From NCBI RefSeq assembly GCF_001649575.2, contig NC_051432.1:24549716-24613715 (forward strand): a stretch of DNA of 64,000 nt. The letters are read 5' to 3'. The notes under the pieces are model-generated. The model did not search any database. It saw only the letters and a program-made list of their open reading frames with translations, and was not told the origin of the DNA. Source of the stretch: Kryptolebias marmoratus (Eukaryota > Chordata > Actinopteri > Cyprinodontiformes > Rivulidae). Positions 26,356 to 37,470 of the stretch are shown here, one piece after another. The position numbers and the translations under genes were made by a program. Each line of letters starts with the position of its first letter. Position 1 is the stretch's first letter.

Positions 26356-26549
26356 CATTAAAGCTGTTCTTATGGAGTATATTTGGAGTATAAAATGGAG
26401 TAGTGTCGTGGCTGATAGTCCTGTAGCCTTGTTCATCAGTGAGAGATTAGTGTCCAAATCATTTGTAAACTGTGTGAAATAGATGGAGATGAGAGGAGAC
26501 AAAGTCTTAATAACAGAGTCGTGAATTAAAACCAAGCTGTGTGCATGTG

Positions 26550-26830
26550 GTTAGTCCATCTATTAATTTACTATCCTTCTTTGTTCCTGCAAAGGATTAG
26601 GACAGGAGGGGGAAACCCTGGAAAGGGATTCAATCAAAGAAGCAGCCAACCATTCTTTCTTACGCTGGCTGTTTAGATTCACACACTCACACACAGAAAT
26701 AGCCGTGCTTTTTTTGGGAGTTTTACAGGGGCATCTTGAGAAAACCCACAGAGACAAAAGAGGAACATGCCAACTCCACACAGAAAAAGAGCAGAAACCA
26801 TACATACAAGTCCATTTTCTAAACTCAACA
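26550..26830. mobile_element. Decayed LINE 3' end, teleost type
   Basis: Contains decayed versions of a sequence very common at the 3' end of fish LINE copies. 'gagaaaacccacagagac' is followed by 'aacatgccaactccacacag', and there is CCAT-rich sequence at the left edge (26555-26585). The class is inferred from remembered fish repeats; no reading frame survives. Confidence 0.65.
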
Positions 26831-28310
26831 TTTAGCCTTGGCCATCTTGTTTTTGTTTCCTGAAGTGATTTCTCATTAAATGGATCTGTGCAAAAAAAAA
26901 GGACTCACCTGTCATACACATGTCCATAACTTTACCTCTTAATATATTTTCTACAGATGAATGATTGTAAAATTTGATTTTTGCACAGCAGTCATACAAC
27001 GGGATTAGTCACAGACATCGAAACTGTTTAATTTGTCTGACTGTCATCAGTTTTATTTCTGCTAAAGGTCTGTGAGGATTCACTTCCACAACCAGACGGG
27101 ACCACTAAAAGGAAGTGTAGTTGTAAGCACATTAGCTTTTTTTTCTGCCTGGTTTGTTCTCACGACCTTCTTCCTTAGACGCAGTCACGCTCACCACAAA
27201 ATAAAATAAGTCACATTATATATACACAGTTACAGTAAAAGAAAACTGAAACATTTTTTACAAAAGGATTTTTTTTAATATCGGATTTATTTTTGGTTTG
27301 TAAAGCAGCTGATGTCTCTTTTCTGCCTGAGAACCTGTTCTGGACTGTTGGCTTCAATCATTTGGAAGTTTTAATGATCTGGATGTCAAAGCAAAAGATC
27401 TTATCAGCCATCTGTGCTCTTGTTATTGCTTATAGCTGAGGTGCTTAACTCTTCACCTTCACTTTCTCCCCTGAAAACTGCTTTCCCTCTTTTCCTCTGA
27501 TCTCTATCTTCCTGTCATTCCTTTGGATAGATAACTCTCTAGACGTTGGTGACTTTAGGAAAGTTTTAAATCACATCTCTCAGAAACTCTAGATTGTTTT
27601 GAGAGTTTACTTTTTGTCATTTCGGGGGTAACCGTTCAGCCGTATTACACCACAGCCATGCTTTTTTTTTCTGTATCACAGCTGTTTGGAAACAACTCAT
27701 TAGTCGTGTGTGTTTGTTGTGCAAATGCAAATCTGACCACATGATGTGACTTCCAAATGAATTGATTATAATCATTTGGAAAATTATATTCAAGACAAAT
27801 GTTTAACTGCACAGCATACCAAATGCATTAAGCAAATGTAAATGCAACAACTCAACCATTCAGAATTCTAAAAAAAAAAAAAAAAAAGCCATTTTGAGAG
27901 TTTTTCTGCTTCAGTAAACATTTTTGCTTCACCCTGATAGATTTTCACCCTCAATTTTCTCAGCAGATACAGTACCTAACCAACATCTTCCTTCTCGTGC
28001 TACTTACGATTCACACAACACCGCCTCATCTGTTTCTGTCTGGTAAAGAAGTCATTATTGGTTTGTGACCTGAATCAAAAATATCCCATCAGTAAATATT
28101 TTATATCCTCAAGTGGTGCTGATATTAGCTGGGCTGTAATGCAGTGTTTCACAAACAACGACCAGTACAACCATATTGTGTTCTCCTAATGAAAGAGGAC
28201 ATTTTCTCCTTTGGAGTCTAAATTAGTACTTTTAGATACCATCTACAATTAGCATGTAGATCCCGTTACATATTTAAAATTGCTCATGTGTATTTTTACT
28301 GTATCAGTTT
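26831..28310. other. Non-coding sequence without recognisable genes
   Basis: AT-rich sequence containing an 18-bp poly(A) run at 27870-27887. I saw no retrogene or SINE body upstream of that run. Nothing else can be named. Confidence 0.55.
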
Positions 28311-28714
28311 AGGTCTTGTCCACATGGAAACACAGTTTTTCCAAAGTTGAACTTTTTATTTGTCATTTCTAAAAATATCCTTGTGAATAAAGCAACAATT
28401 CAAGAAATGTTTTCATTAAAAACAAGCAGTTTTGAATATTTGGAGTCTAGTTAAAACGAGCTAATTTGAAGCAATAATGCATCCCTCTCAGTGTTTTTTG
28501 GAGTTAGACGGGACCAGAGAGCGGGACGAGACCGAACCTTTGCTGTGATATGAGTGTTTTTAAATGATTATGGTTTGGTTTTCTACAAAAATGCAAAAAG
28601 AAAAAAGAAAAACCCACAAAAGTGGAATTTAAAGATTTTCTCACTGTGGAACCTGTTTCTAAAAAATACTATTTTGACGCCCCTAAAATGCCATTTCTGT
28701 GTGGACACAAGGCT
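28311..28714. mobile_element. hAT-like MITE with decayed terminal inverted repeats
   Basis: The left end reads 'cttgtccacatggaaacac' and the right end 'tctgtgtggacacaaggct', which are imperfect inverted repeats. The same terminal words occur at 44170-44190 and 54375-54395, and belong to a widespread fish MITE with ends resembling 'GTCCACACGGAAAC'. Runs of 'acaaaaatgc' and A-rich sequence fill the interior. The 28554-28823 open frame runs across it and is not a gene. Confidence 0.6.
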
Positions 28715-29769
28715 GAAACAAGAAAAACTTCTGAGTATTCACAAAAACTATTCCAATTTGGACGACCTCTTAACAAAAATAAACTGCACTAACTACCACA
28801 AAACACTATGTAGGAAAAAGTGATTTTTTTATTTAAAAAAATGTAAATAGTTTGGGATGAAAAGCTTAAGAAATCACCAAAGTAATAATATTTCATCCTT
28901 AGAATAACATTATAGCATAAGCCAAATTAAACCACAATTCATTTCATACAAGTCAAAAACATGGATGTCTGTAATTTTATTACAATCCAATAAAAAGGTA
29001 TTCCATCAACTTAAAAACTGATTCTGCCTTCCATAGATCTGTATCATGGCTAAATGTGTTCAGAAATATCTATATTTTAAAAAATAATACATTTAGAACA
29101 TTGTAAAGCCTTTGTAAACAAAAGTCCTTGTTACTTCTGCACTTCTTTTGCCATCTTCTCTATAGCTGAACAGATTGATAAAATGGGTCAAACTTGACGC
29201 CAAACGACATTTTTGACTTCTCCTCATCACTTAAGTTACACAATAATGTGCTTCTGGAGGCTTTGTCCACAGATTGTATTGTGGAAGTGAAACCACAATG
29301 TGTCTTTGTAATAAATTTGCACCTCATGCATTCAAACACAAACACACAATACAGTTCGGAACCAGGGATGAATAAAATGAGCATAAAAATCCTTTTTTTC
29401 TAACATTAAAAACCTAACCCTCCCTTAAGTCGGGGTCACACAGGGGTCTTGCTGATGCCTGACCTCTCAGCTAAGACTCAACACATCATACCTTTATGTC
29501 TTCCCCACTGCGCAGTTCATTCAAACAGAAAGGGATACCCCACCCCCAACACTCTTCTTGCTTCTTTAACGTCTTTCTTCTTCTTGTAATCGCTCTCACG
29601 GCCCCCTCCCTCTTTTTTACTGGGTTATTCTTATCCACTTGTCTGTTTGGGGCCTGTGTAAAATGTTTGTGAAGGGCCGTTCGTCTCTGGCACCCACATC
29701 ACACCGCTTTTTGCACCCCTATAGAACCTCCTCTAAGTGGGGCCTCAATGCATAGAGACCCTGTGTTGC
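28715..29769. other. Non-coding sequence without recognisable features
   Basis: AT-rich sequence changing to more balanced composition after about 29420. No gene or mobile element could be identified. Confidence 0.5.
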
Positions 29770-30230
29770 AGCTCCATTCAGCGGGGGCCCATGATGTCAC
29801 ATGGAAATTGTCGTCATCCCCTCGCTCACACACTGACGCAGCCCCTCCCCCGCTCCCTTTTCTTCTCATCGCCGTGGTGAATAGAATTGCATGGCTGTGC
29901 AGTTCAATCACTGTCAAGTGCAAAGAAAAGGGGTCTCTTGTGCAAAATTTCATGATTCACAATTGATTAAATGAGGGTGTCATTTCATGGCTGAAAAGAG
30001 AGGTGTGTGGCAGGAGGAGTAAAACTTTTTCATGCCCTTGCAAAATGCGTCTCAGATATCGCCTGATCGGCCCCTTTCAGAGCTGGAGATGAAAAGTTCT
30101 GAGGTTTATTCAATAAGGGAAATAAGAGGACGCTATAAGAGAGGGACGAGCGTGAAGAGACAGAGCAGGAGAATATCCAGTATCTTCTCATGGCTTAGCA
30201 AACGGCTTTCATGCTCTTGAGAGATAAAGT
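29770..30230. promoter_or_regulatory. Candidate conserved non-coding element, unproven
   Basis: This interval lacks microsatellites and recognisable transposon sequence and is rich in short words often seen in vertebrate enhancers: ATTGCAT-like octamers near 29886, TGATT/AATTGATTA homeodomain-type sites near 29950-29970, and GATA-type words near 30055. It has balanced base composition unlike its AT-rich flanks. The call rests on texture alone and needs a cross-species alignment. Confidence 0.25.
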
Positions 30231-30709
30231 TCTGATAAACTGTTTGTAAGACGCGTGATTTAGATTCCTGTTGTCGTCTGGAAATTCCCAGAGTTCACCC
30301 AGCGGGAAATCAGTGAAGGACTGCGGACAGAAAGCTGTTTGAAGATGATTTTGAAGGATTGAGTGGCGTATTTTGTTCTCATTCCTCTGCAAAAGGAATA
30401 TCAAAAAAAATATTTCTGCACGGAACTGGAAACATTGTTCTGTTTTATCTTTTATCTGAGAGTGTAAAGAGGAACTTCAAGAAACTTTTAAACCAGAAAC
30501 AGCAACAAACTGAATCTGACTCACATTTCAGTGATAGAGTTTAATCTTTATGGCTAACGAGTTTTGTCCTTCTAAACTAAATATGTTGCCACAATGAATT
30601 TTTAACTGGTAAAAAAAAACTGAAAATGTCCTTAATTCAACTGAGAAGTTTTTGATAGTAATGTAGCAGATACTCGTCATATGTGGTTAAATCATCTAAT
30701 TTGTGTTCT

Positions 30710-31161
30710 TGACATAAGGTGGAGGTAAAGACTCAAAGCAGAGGAGCAGAGTAACAAGAAATTTTACTATTAAAGGTAATAGTAAAATTTTGGTAGCAAA
30801 AAACTCAACACTGGAAAAACACAAGGACCAGGAGACCAAAATAAAACCCTAAAATCCCCCGAGAGGCACCAGTTGGATCTGACAAAGAGTGACCGTGAGC
30901 AGGGAGTGTAAATGCTGGGAGGAGTGATTACTGAGTGTGAGCAGGTGAGCAGAAGGAGCATACGGAGCAGGTGTGACCGATGACCTGAAGCTAAGGATGA
31001 CCAATAAAACAGACAGGAAACGAACAGAAAACATGCTGATCACGGGGACATGTCCAGATTTGACAAAAAAGAAAAGAAAGGCTTGATAAATAACTAGAAA
31101 CACAACAATTAGGAATAAACTCCAACTACAAAACAAACACAAAAATCCCAGGATCGTGACA
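30710..31161 (-). mobile_element. Solo LTR, Gypsy-like, minus orientation
   Basis: Read on the minus strand, the segment starts TGTCACGATCC and runs to a TG-to-CA terminus near 30710. Its 3' part resembles that of the LTR at 38329-38809 ('ttgagtctttacctcc' against 'atgagtccgcattctgg'). The flanking pentamers (gttct and gcact) match at only 3 of 5 positions, so the target duplication is degenerate or the left boundary is slightly off. No gag, pol or primer-binding site is present. Open frames at 30770-31142 are incidental. Confidence 0.6.
30759..30790. repeat. Perfect 14-bp stem with 4-nt loop
   Basis: aaattttactatta, then aagg, then its exact reverse complement taatagtaaaattt. It sits inside the LTR above, close to where the related LTR at 38.3 kb has its AATAAA signal. 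It may shape transcript 3' ends or be a template-switch palindrome. Confidence 0.95.
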
Positions 31162-31659
31162 GCACTGAGGGGGATCTGGTGTCTTTTTAACCCAGGTATT
31201 TAGCACTAAAAATGAAGCCCACTTTTAACTTGCTCAGTCAAATACCTGGTCTAAGAACCGCCGACCAAAGCAAAAACAGTCTTTGAGATTCCCTTTAGGA
31301 CAGGAAAGCTTTCTGGATTTGTGATTAGCAGACACATTCAAATTAATTAAAATTTCCTATTCAACATTTTAAGGAACTTAAACTTATTTTAAGTAATTTG
31401 TTTTTGTTTGTTTATGAGTCATTGCTGGTCATAAGTGTGTACACAAGGCCTCAACATGATTTCCTGTCTTCATCTTCTCATATGCTCCATTGGGATCTTG
31501 CCATCACAAACAGGCTTGTATTTATAATCTTTTTGGGTCATCTGCCCCACAGCATTTGATTCAGGGGTCTACGGGGACACTCCAGCCTAATAGGTGGTGT
31601 TAACGCGCTGGTTTGTCAACTAAAGAAAAGAAAAAGAACGCATAGCATGAGATTACAGA

Positions 31660-31755
31660 TGTTATTTTCAAGGATTGATCAAAATGATGAGGATCTTAGT
31701 CTAAAAATCTGGCAATTTGCATTCCTAGAAGGAATGCTAGGCCCTCAATTTCCTT
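31660..31755 (-). mobile_element. RepA terminal fragment with hairpin
   Basis: Carries the distal RepA end: 'atcttagtctaaaaatctgg', then a hairpin with 8-bp arms GCATTCCT and AGGAATGC (31719-31737) around AGA, then TAGGCCCTCAATTTCC. The proximal half of the repeat is missing or unrecognisable. Confidence 0.65.
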
Positions 31756-32413
31756 CATATTTTCTTTGAAAAATCAAGGTATCTACAGGCTAAACTGTAA
31801 AATCAATGAAACACTCTTTGAAAAGGTGAATATATTGTATTTTATCCTGAACATCAGAAGGTTAAGCTGTTGTTACAGGTTATTAAGCTTTTGTTCTTTA
31901 GTATTAAAGCATGTTGGCTGTGTGTTAAAAAGTGAAAGATGACGGTCACGGTTCTTTTGTATGGTTTTCTTCTCTGTACATAACCACTGATGCACCCACA
32001 ACACCGAACTTTATGCTACGCCTGAATTGTGGCTTCTGCAGCCTCCACAGCAGAGAAACCATTAATTACTCCCCAGTCACAGGCTCATATGTGGACCTCC
32101 ACACATGGGCACAGTCACACACCAGCGTGTCACAAGATAAATGTACATACAGTCCTGGTGTGTGTGTGTGCGTTCAGTAATCTATTCAGACTGCTGGGAC
32201 GCCAAATTTTAAAGGAAGAAAGCAAACCCAATATTGCCCCATCTTTTTTTCCAGGGGAATTTTAGTTTTAACATTATTGCCAGAGGGGCTTTTCCTGTTG
32301 CTGATCCACACCCTGAACAGATCTTTACGGCGTTCTGAAGGTCGCCTTCTAACTTTATTCACACTCGATCTAATTTAGGAGGAAAGTTCCAGAAAAAGAA
32401 TAATGTTTACATC
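31756..32413. other. Non-coding spacer between RepA fragment and solo LTR
   Basis: Contains a short TG run at 32158-32172 and overlapping small open frames at 31932-32265 without motifs. Nothing further can be supported. Confidence 0.5.
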
Positions 32414-32418
32414 AGTGC

Positions 32419-32967
32419 TGTCAGGATTCGTAAATATTCTAAAATGAGCAGCTCGGCGTCAGACAGACACGGGAGACCAAGATAATAGGAAGTGAGTTTA
32501 TTTTACAGTGAATCGGGAGCAGGAATAATTACAGGAACCAGGAACCTGGAAGCAGAGGACGTGGTAAGTATTTCNGGGAGGCCTTACTGTGCGAAGGATG
32601 ATCCACGGCACGGAGGTGAGTCCAAAGGTAGGTATTTTCCAGTAACAGGTTGGCAGATTCTCCAGGAGGCAGTAGGTAAGTATCCCTCACGAGGCAGGCA
32701 GACAGGCACAGGCAAACAGATAGGCAACTTATCTCCGAGGCAGGTGTCCACAGCAGACCAGACTGGGTCCACGCAGGTTAGGTAGTCCACAGAGGCAAAA
32801 CAATGCTCCAGCGCTGGTCTGGTTCCCACCACGGCCTTAAGTACCAGCTGCCTTCTGATGAGCCTGATCTGCCACAGGTGTAGAGGGAGTGACGAGGAGC
32901 TGCCAATCAGCGGTCGAGACGGCCCACCAGGAAGTATCAAAAATACTAAACCTCCAGAATCACCACA
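32419..32967 (-). mobile_element. Solo LTR with perfect 5-bp TSD, minus orientation
   Basis: A 549-bp element with TG-to-CA ends, flanked on both sides by agtgc (32414-32418 and 32968-32972). The ends form a short imperfect inverted repeat (TGTCAGGATTC against TGTGGTGATTC). On the minus strand an AATAAA signal lies near the 3' end (about 32500), as expected for an LTR R region. The 5-bp duplication fits Ty3/Gypsy-type integration. An N at 32575 is an assembly ambiguity. Frames 32492-32785 and 32584-32940 are the two strands of this LTR and not genes. Confidence 0.85.
32575..32575. other. Ambiguous base N
   Basis: Single N inside the solo LTR. A second N is at 35174 in a C-rich stretch. Neither affects xylt1. 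Confidence 0.99.
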
Positions 32968-32972
32968 AGTGC

Positions 32973-34007
32973 AAATTTTACAGATTTTCTTGTGTTTCCT
33001 CTGCAGCGGTCACTTCAGTTCATTTCCACCACAGTGAGCAGAATCTAATTAAATTACGCCCATTAAGTGAATCATTTGCATTTCAAGCATTTATCTGAAG
33101 CTTTTATCCGGAGTGACACACACTAAGTGCAAAAGATGAATTAGCTTGAATTCCCAGATTTCATATGTCCTAAACAGCCAAGAGCAAAGATTTTAATGGT
33201 TCAGACTTTGAGCCTAGAATACAAATGTGCAGTAATATATGGAGTGTTTTGTGACCAGAACACAAAAGACTGTTTTTTTGTGCTACAAGAGGAACATAAT
33301 TAAACACAACAATGGTGAAATCAAACAACCAGTGTTGAATGTGGAGTTTGGCCAAAAACAAATGTTTGTTGATGTGCCTTGCAAAGAGGAATGTCCCCTA
33401 AAATTGTTAGTATATGATATAAATTTACTCTCTAAGTGTGTTTTTCATTTTAGCAGGATGGTTTTGTCATTCTGCAGCAAAAAATTTTTGGTTACCTCAC
33501 AAAAATCAGATGATTCACTTGATACACATAAAATGACATGTTTACAGGAACACTTTGGCACTGGTCTCCTCTTTATAAAATCCTGAAGCCTGCAGATCAG
33601 GAGCTTACCTTTGTAGAAAGACTGAAAGGTGGGAAAATACTGCACAATGCTGAACAACATCTTTAATCAACATTACAAAAGTGAAAAAAGTTTTAGTGTT
33701 TTATTTGTGTAAACTGTGACAGATTATTCTCCTGCCTTGGGGATATTTAGGGGGAGAGTTAATGCAACCATTTATTCATCACAAGATGACTAATGTATTT
33801 TATTTTTAACTGATCACATATTAATGAGTTTATTAATTAGTTATCAGCCAGTACAACAACACGTCACGATGTAGTGCTAAATGAAAAACGAAGGCTTATT
33901 ACTGAAACGAATAGATTGGTTGAATTGAACCTTATGTTGAGAATTGAATAGATTTGTAGCTGTTTTGGTTAAAATTTATTAAAAATAACATTTTGCAGAA
34001 TCTCAGG
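32973..34007. other. Non-coding sequence without recognisable genes
   Basis: A 115-codon frame at 33239-33586 has no recognisable domain and its opposite strand is also partly open. I treat it as chance. No mobile-element ends were found. Confidence 0.5.
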
Positions 34008-34395
34008 TGAAACTGTTTGTGTCTGTGACCAAAATAAATCATGAACCAACTGGCTAAATTGTCATGAAACTTGCAAAAAATAATCACTGAATGTTTGTTT
34101 CCAACTGATTAAGCTTTGGAGTCGACTCAGTTCAAGATGGCAGCCACTGCCAACTTACCTTAAAAGCATGAAAATGACTATAATGACTATATAAGTCAGT
34201 TTTACAGATATTGACCTAAAATTTGATGTGGTAGTAGCTGAGAGTCGTTCACAACACATCCTCTGAACATGACATCCTGCGATATCACATGAGATTGTGC
34301 ATAATGTCATTTTCATGGTTTCACCAAAACTGCTATATTTCTAAACATGAGATGGTCTTTGTCTAAAACTCTGGCGGGTGATAAGCATTTCACTG
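34008..34395 (-). mobile_element. RepA copy 4, near full length
   Basis: Shows the full order of RepA words: 'aaataaatcatgaacca', 'aaaataatcactgaatg', 'gagtcgactcagttcaagat', 'ggcagccactgccaactta', 'aaaatttgatgtggtagtag', 'gctgagagtcgttcac', 'tctaaaactctggcgggtga'. The terminal hairpin is eroded to 'gcatttcactgtgcc'. This copy is the best guide to the uninterrupted sequence of the one split at 38.3 kb. Confidence 0.75.
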
Positions 34396-36419
34396 TGCCT
34401 TTAATCATACCTGTGATCCCAGAGTACAGTTTGGACAATGCTGCATTGGTTCTGGCATCATCGGCAAAGATGCGGTAAGAAAAGCATAAATTATTTAAGA
34501 CCCGTGTGCATCTGGAGGGGGGGAGGAGACCTTTGCAAGAGATTGCAATAACCTGTAAGTTTTGCAACAGAATGTAAATATTTAAAGGGAAGAAACTTTA
34601 ATTTGAATTCCACTTTCGCCTTTTAAAAAACAAGCTCTTCAGAGAGTTTCCCAAAGTTATTGTCTTTATATATGTCTGTTTGAGGTTAGCCTTTTATGCT
34701 GATTTGCAACCATTATTATTTAAGGAACTGAAACTCGTGTTCGTGGAAATGAGTGCAGAGCTTCGGGCTTTTTGTTATCCCGTAAAAATCTGTGACAGCA
34801 AATACAGTCTGTCAAACCGTGCAAATGCAACACAAGAATCAGGAAGAAGTAGGAATTCGACATCAGTTTGTGATTTCACCTTTGCCCTCTGGTCTTAGTA
34901 AATACCCAAGATTCTTGTCTCTGTAAGACTTTAATCTTTGGTTTTAACCAGAAGTAACAGATTACAATCATTTGTCGGTTTATCTAGACTCCCTGAGCAG
35001 AAGCATTTTTTTTTTTAATTTGCTTTCTGTTCATACAGGACTTCTTTTCTTCGGATTTAATTTCCTAGACTAAAAGCTTGAGTAATTTTCAGCTGTTCTC
35101 ATTGACTGTCACCTCCAGGTATTTGTTACACATTCACACACTCGGAGGCAAAGACTCAACCTCCCCACCCCCGNTGCTCTGGGGCTTGTCACAGGGCAAA
35201 CAAGGGGCTTCTGTGCATACCAAACCCAGCCTGTTCATTCAGAGCTGCTGCTAATCATGGACTTGTGAGCGCACACACTCATTCTTTCACGTCACTTGTG
35301 ACCAGCATTCTCTTCTTTTAGCCTCTGGAAAACATGGGGGTTAAAGGGATTGTCCAAAGGTGGGGGAGAGAGAATGAAAGAAAGGTAGAAGAAAATGAAA
35401 GCCCTCAGTTCCTTGGCAAAAAAGGAGTCATTTTATGTTTCTAGAAACTACGGAGTTTGTCATATTAATGTTTTCTGCCTTGGATACTCAGTCTATCATC
35501 CCCATGTCCCAGAGTAAAAGGTTGGAGTCTTCCACACCGAACAACATAAACCTTTTGTAAAGTTTTGAAAGTCTATATTTTACCTCAAACCACAATCATT
35601 CTTTACTTGTTTTCAACACTAAAATCCCTCGTTTTCTAGCTAAAGATAAGCAGTTGCCAACTCCTCTGGACAAAAACCACAAGATGAGTCAAGCTTTTCA
35701 TCCAATGTTTGCAAAATTAAATCCGAAAACTCTGACATAAAATGCATTCCATTAAAGAACGCCGGGACTTTAATTGTATTAGGTTTGATTAAACTGAAAG
35801 CTTAGCCCGTTTTGCATTTCATAAGTAAACTTTGAATCCTCCCACCTAAACACCAAACATTTATGTTGCCCCTCTCCTCCACGCTGGCTCATTTCTTCAC
35901 GAGGTGTCCTCAGGTGCTGCAGCAGCTGTGTACTGAGTCTGTCAGTGCATCAGTCTTCTGTGTCGTGCCAGACGCCACGTCTTGCTCAGAGAATTGCAGG
36001 CACTCAGTTCAGGTAATTAATCTGAGCTCGTTAGCCACATGGCGGGCAGGTTGTTCGGAGACTTGCCCACACACGGCTTAGGGAACGCAGTGCACACCTA
36101 CTCACACATAGGCAGCACTGGAGCTCCTAATAAGCTTGACTAGATACACGATTGTTCGCAAAAGCTGTTCGTGCACAAGCTCGTGTTGACAGAGAGCACG
36201 GCGCCAGCACACAGAGTAGTTTATCTCAGCACGACCCCCTCAGGCAGGGATTAGGCTGAGATTTTTTCAAGAATTAAATTAAGGTGAAGCATCTCAGTGG
36301 GCTGTTAACAAGTAGAAGGTCAAGTTTTAGTGCAGTCACTAAAAAATCAGACATGGTAGATATTTTGCTAACATGCAAATAGGATTGAGGTTTTAAGCAA
36401 AAACATTCACACAATGTGT
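34396..36419. other. Non-coding sequence without recognisable genes
   Basis: Contains an N at 35174 inside a C-rich stretch. The interval 35860-36240 is more balanced in composition than its flanks, with a 72-codon frame at 35863-36081 that lacks motifs. No mobile-element terminus was seen. Confidence 0.5.
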
Positions 36420-36995
36420 TGAGGGAGATGCTGTGCTACTACCACACCAAATCTTAGCTCAGTAGCTTTAATTTGGTTCTAGACATTTTTGTGTTTTCTA
36501 AGGTTTTGGAGTCAATCCAATTTGAAATGGCTGCCACAGCCAACTGAGGTGGCCATCTTGATTTGGATTGACTCCCAAAGGTAACCAGTTGTGAATGGAC
36601 ACCCTGTGATTATTTTCTGACAGTTTCATTAAAATCTGTGAAGCAGTTCATGTGATATTTTGCTGACAGACAGATTACTCCAACAGTTTTCAGCAAAGTT
36701 TGAAACAGATTAGAGTATAAGCTGAGGTTCAGTCTCATCTACTACACCACCAAATTTTAGGGAAATATCTATCAAATTGATTGAATTTTAGCCATTTTTG
36801 TGTTTGTTAAAGTCGCTTTGTTGTGGCAGCCATCTTAAATTGGTTTGACTTAAGAAGTTATTCAGTTATAGATGACAACCCTCGGATTACTTCCAAAAAG
36901 TTACATTAAAATTCATTCAGTGATCCACGAGATATTTATCTATCCGTTCAGACAAACGATATAGGCAAAAACATCATCACTCTGCATTTATCTTC
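36420..36995 (+). mobile_element. RepA tandem pair, opposite orientation
   Basis: Two successive RepA units, about 36420-36675 and 36730-36995. Both contain 'ctaccacaccaaat' or 'ctacaccaccaaatt', a form of 'ggctgccacagcc' or 'tgtggcagccatctt', and 'tttcattaaaatctgtg' or 'acattaaaattcattcagtg'. Their orientation is opposite to the copies at 11, 12, 26, 34 and 38 kb. Confidence 0.7.
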
Positions 36996-37129
36996 AGCGT
37001 TGGGCGATAAATATGTGCATATATGTTAAAGTTGTGCAAAGTCAAGCATAGGGTGATTACAAACATATGTGCCAGAGCTGAGTGTGGGGTTATTTTACCC
37101 CCTGCCCCTTAGGAATGATGTCTTTTAAA

Positions 37130-37470
37130 AGCAGCGGGCTGGGAGGGTGGGGTGAAACTGATATGTGCTGCTACCTTGCTCTCCTTCACATCTACCTTGG
37201 GACTGCAACAGCAAATGATGGCATTAGGGAGGAGGGGAGGGGGTGGGGCAGATGAACTGCTTCTCTACCTAGAGCGAGGGATGATATGGCAGGCAGCGGG
37301 GAAGGGGGGAGGAGAGGGGTGAAGCTGGACAGGTGCTGAGAGACAGATATGTGCTTTTTTTCCCTCTGCTGCACAGGAGATTGTGGCGACAGGGAGCGAG
37401 GAGGAGAGGGGAGAAAAGGACAGGTGAAATATTTCCCCCTGTGGGAGAGGAAATGAGGGAAAGTGGAAAG
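37130..37470 (+). repeat. G-rich purine-biased tract with quadruplex motif
   Basis: The plus strand is strongly G-rich. The clearest motif is 37227-37248, where four G runs (3, 4, 5 and 4 long) are separated by loops of 4, 1 and 1 nt, a canonical G-quadruplex pattern. Others occur near 37300-37320. The 60-codon minus frame at 37192-37374 is its low-complexity complement. Confidence 0.65.

Noticed and set aside
27870..27887. Poly(A) run as possible retrogene tail
   Set aside because: No coding remnant, SINE body or target duplication was visible upstream.
32492..32940. Overlapping frames of 97 (plus) and 118 (minus) codons
   Set aside because: They are opposite strands of the solo LTR at 32419-32967, which has TG...CA ends and a 5-bp target duplication.
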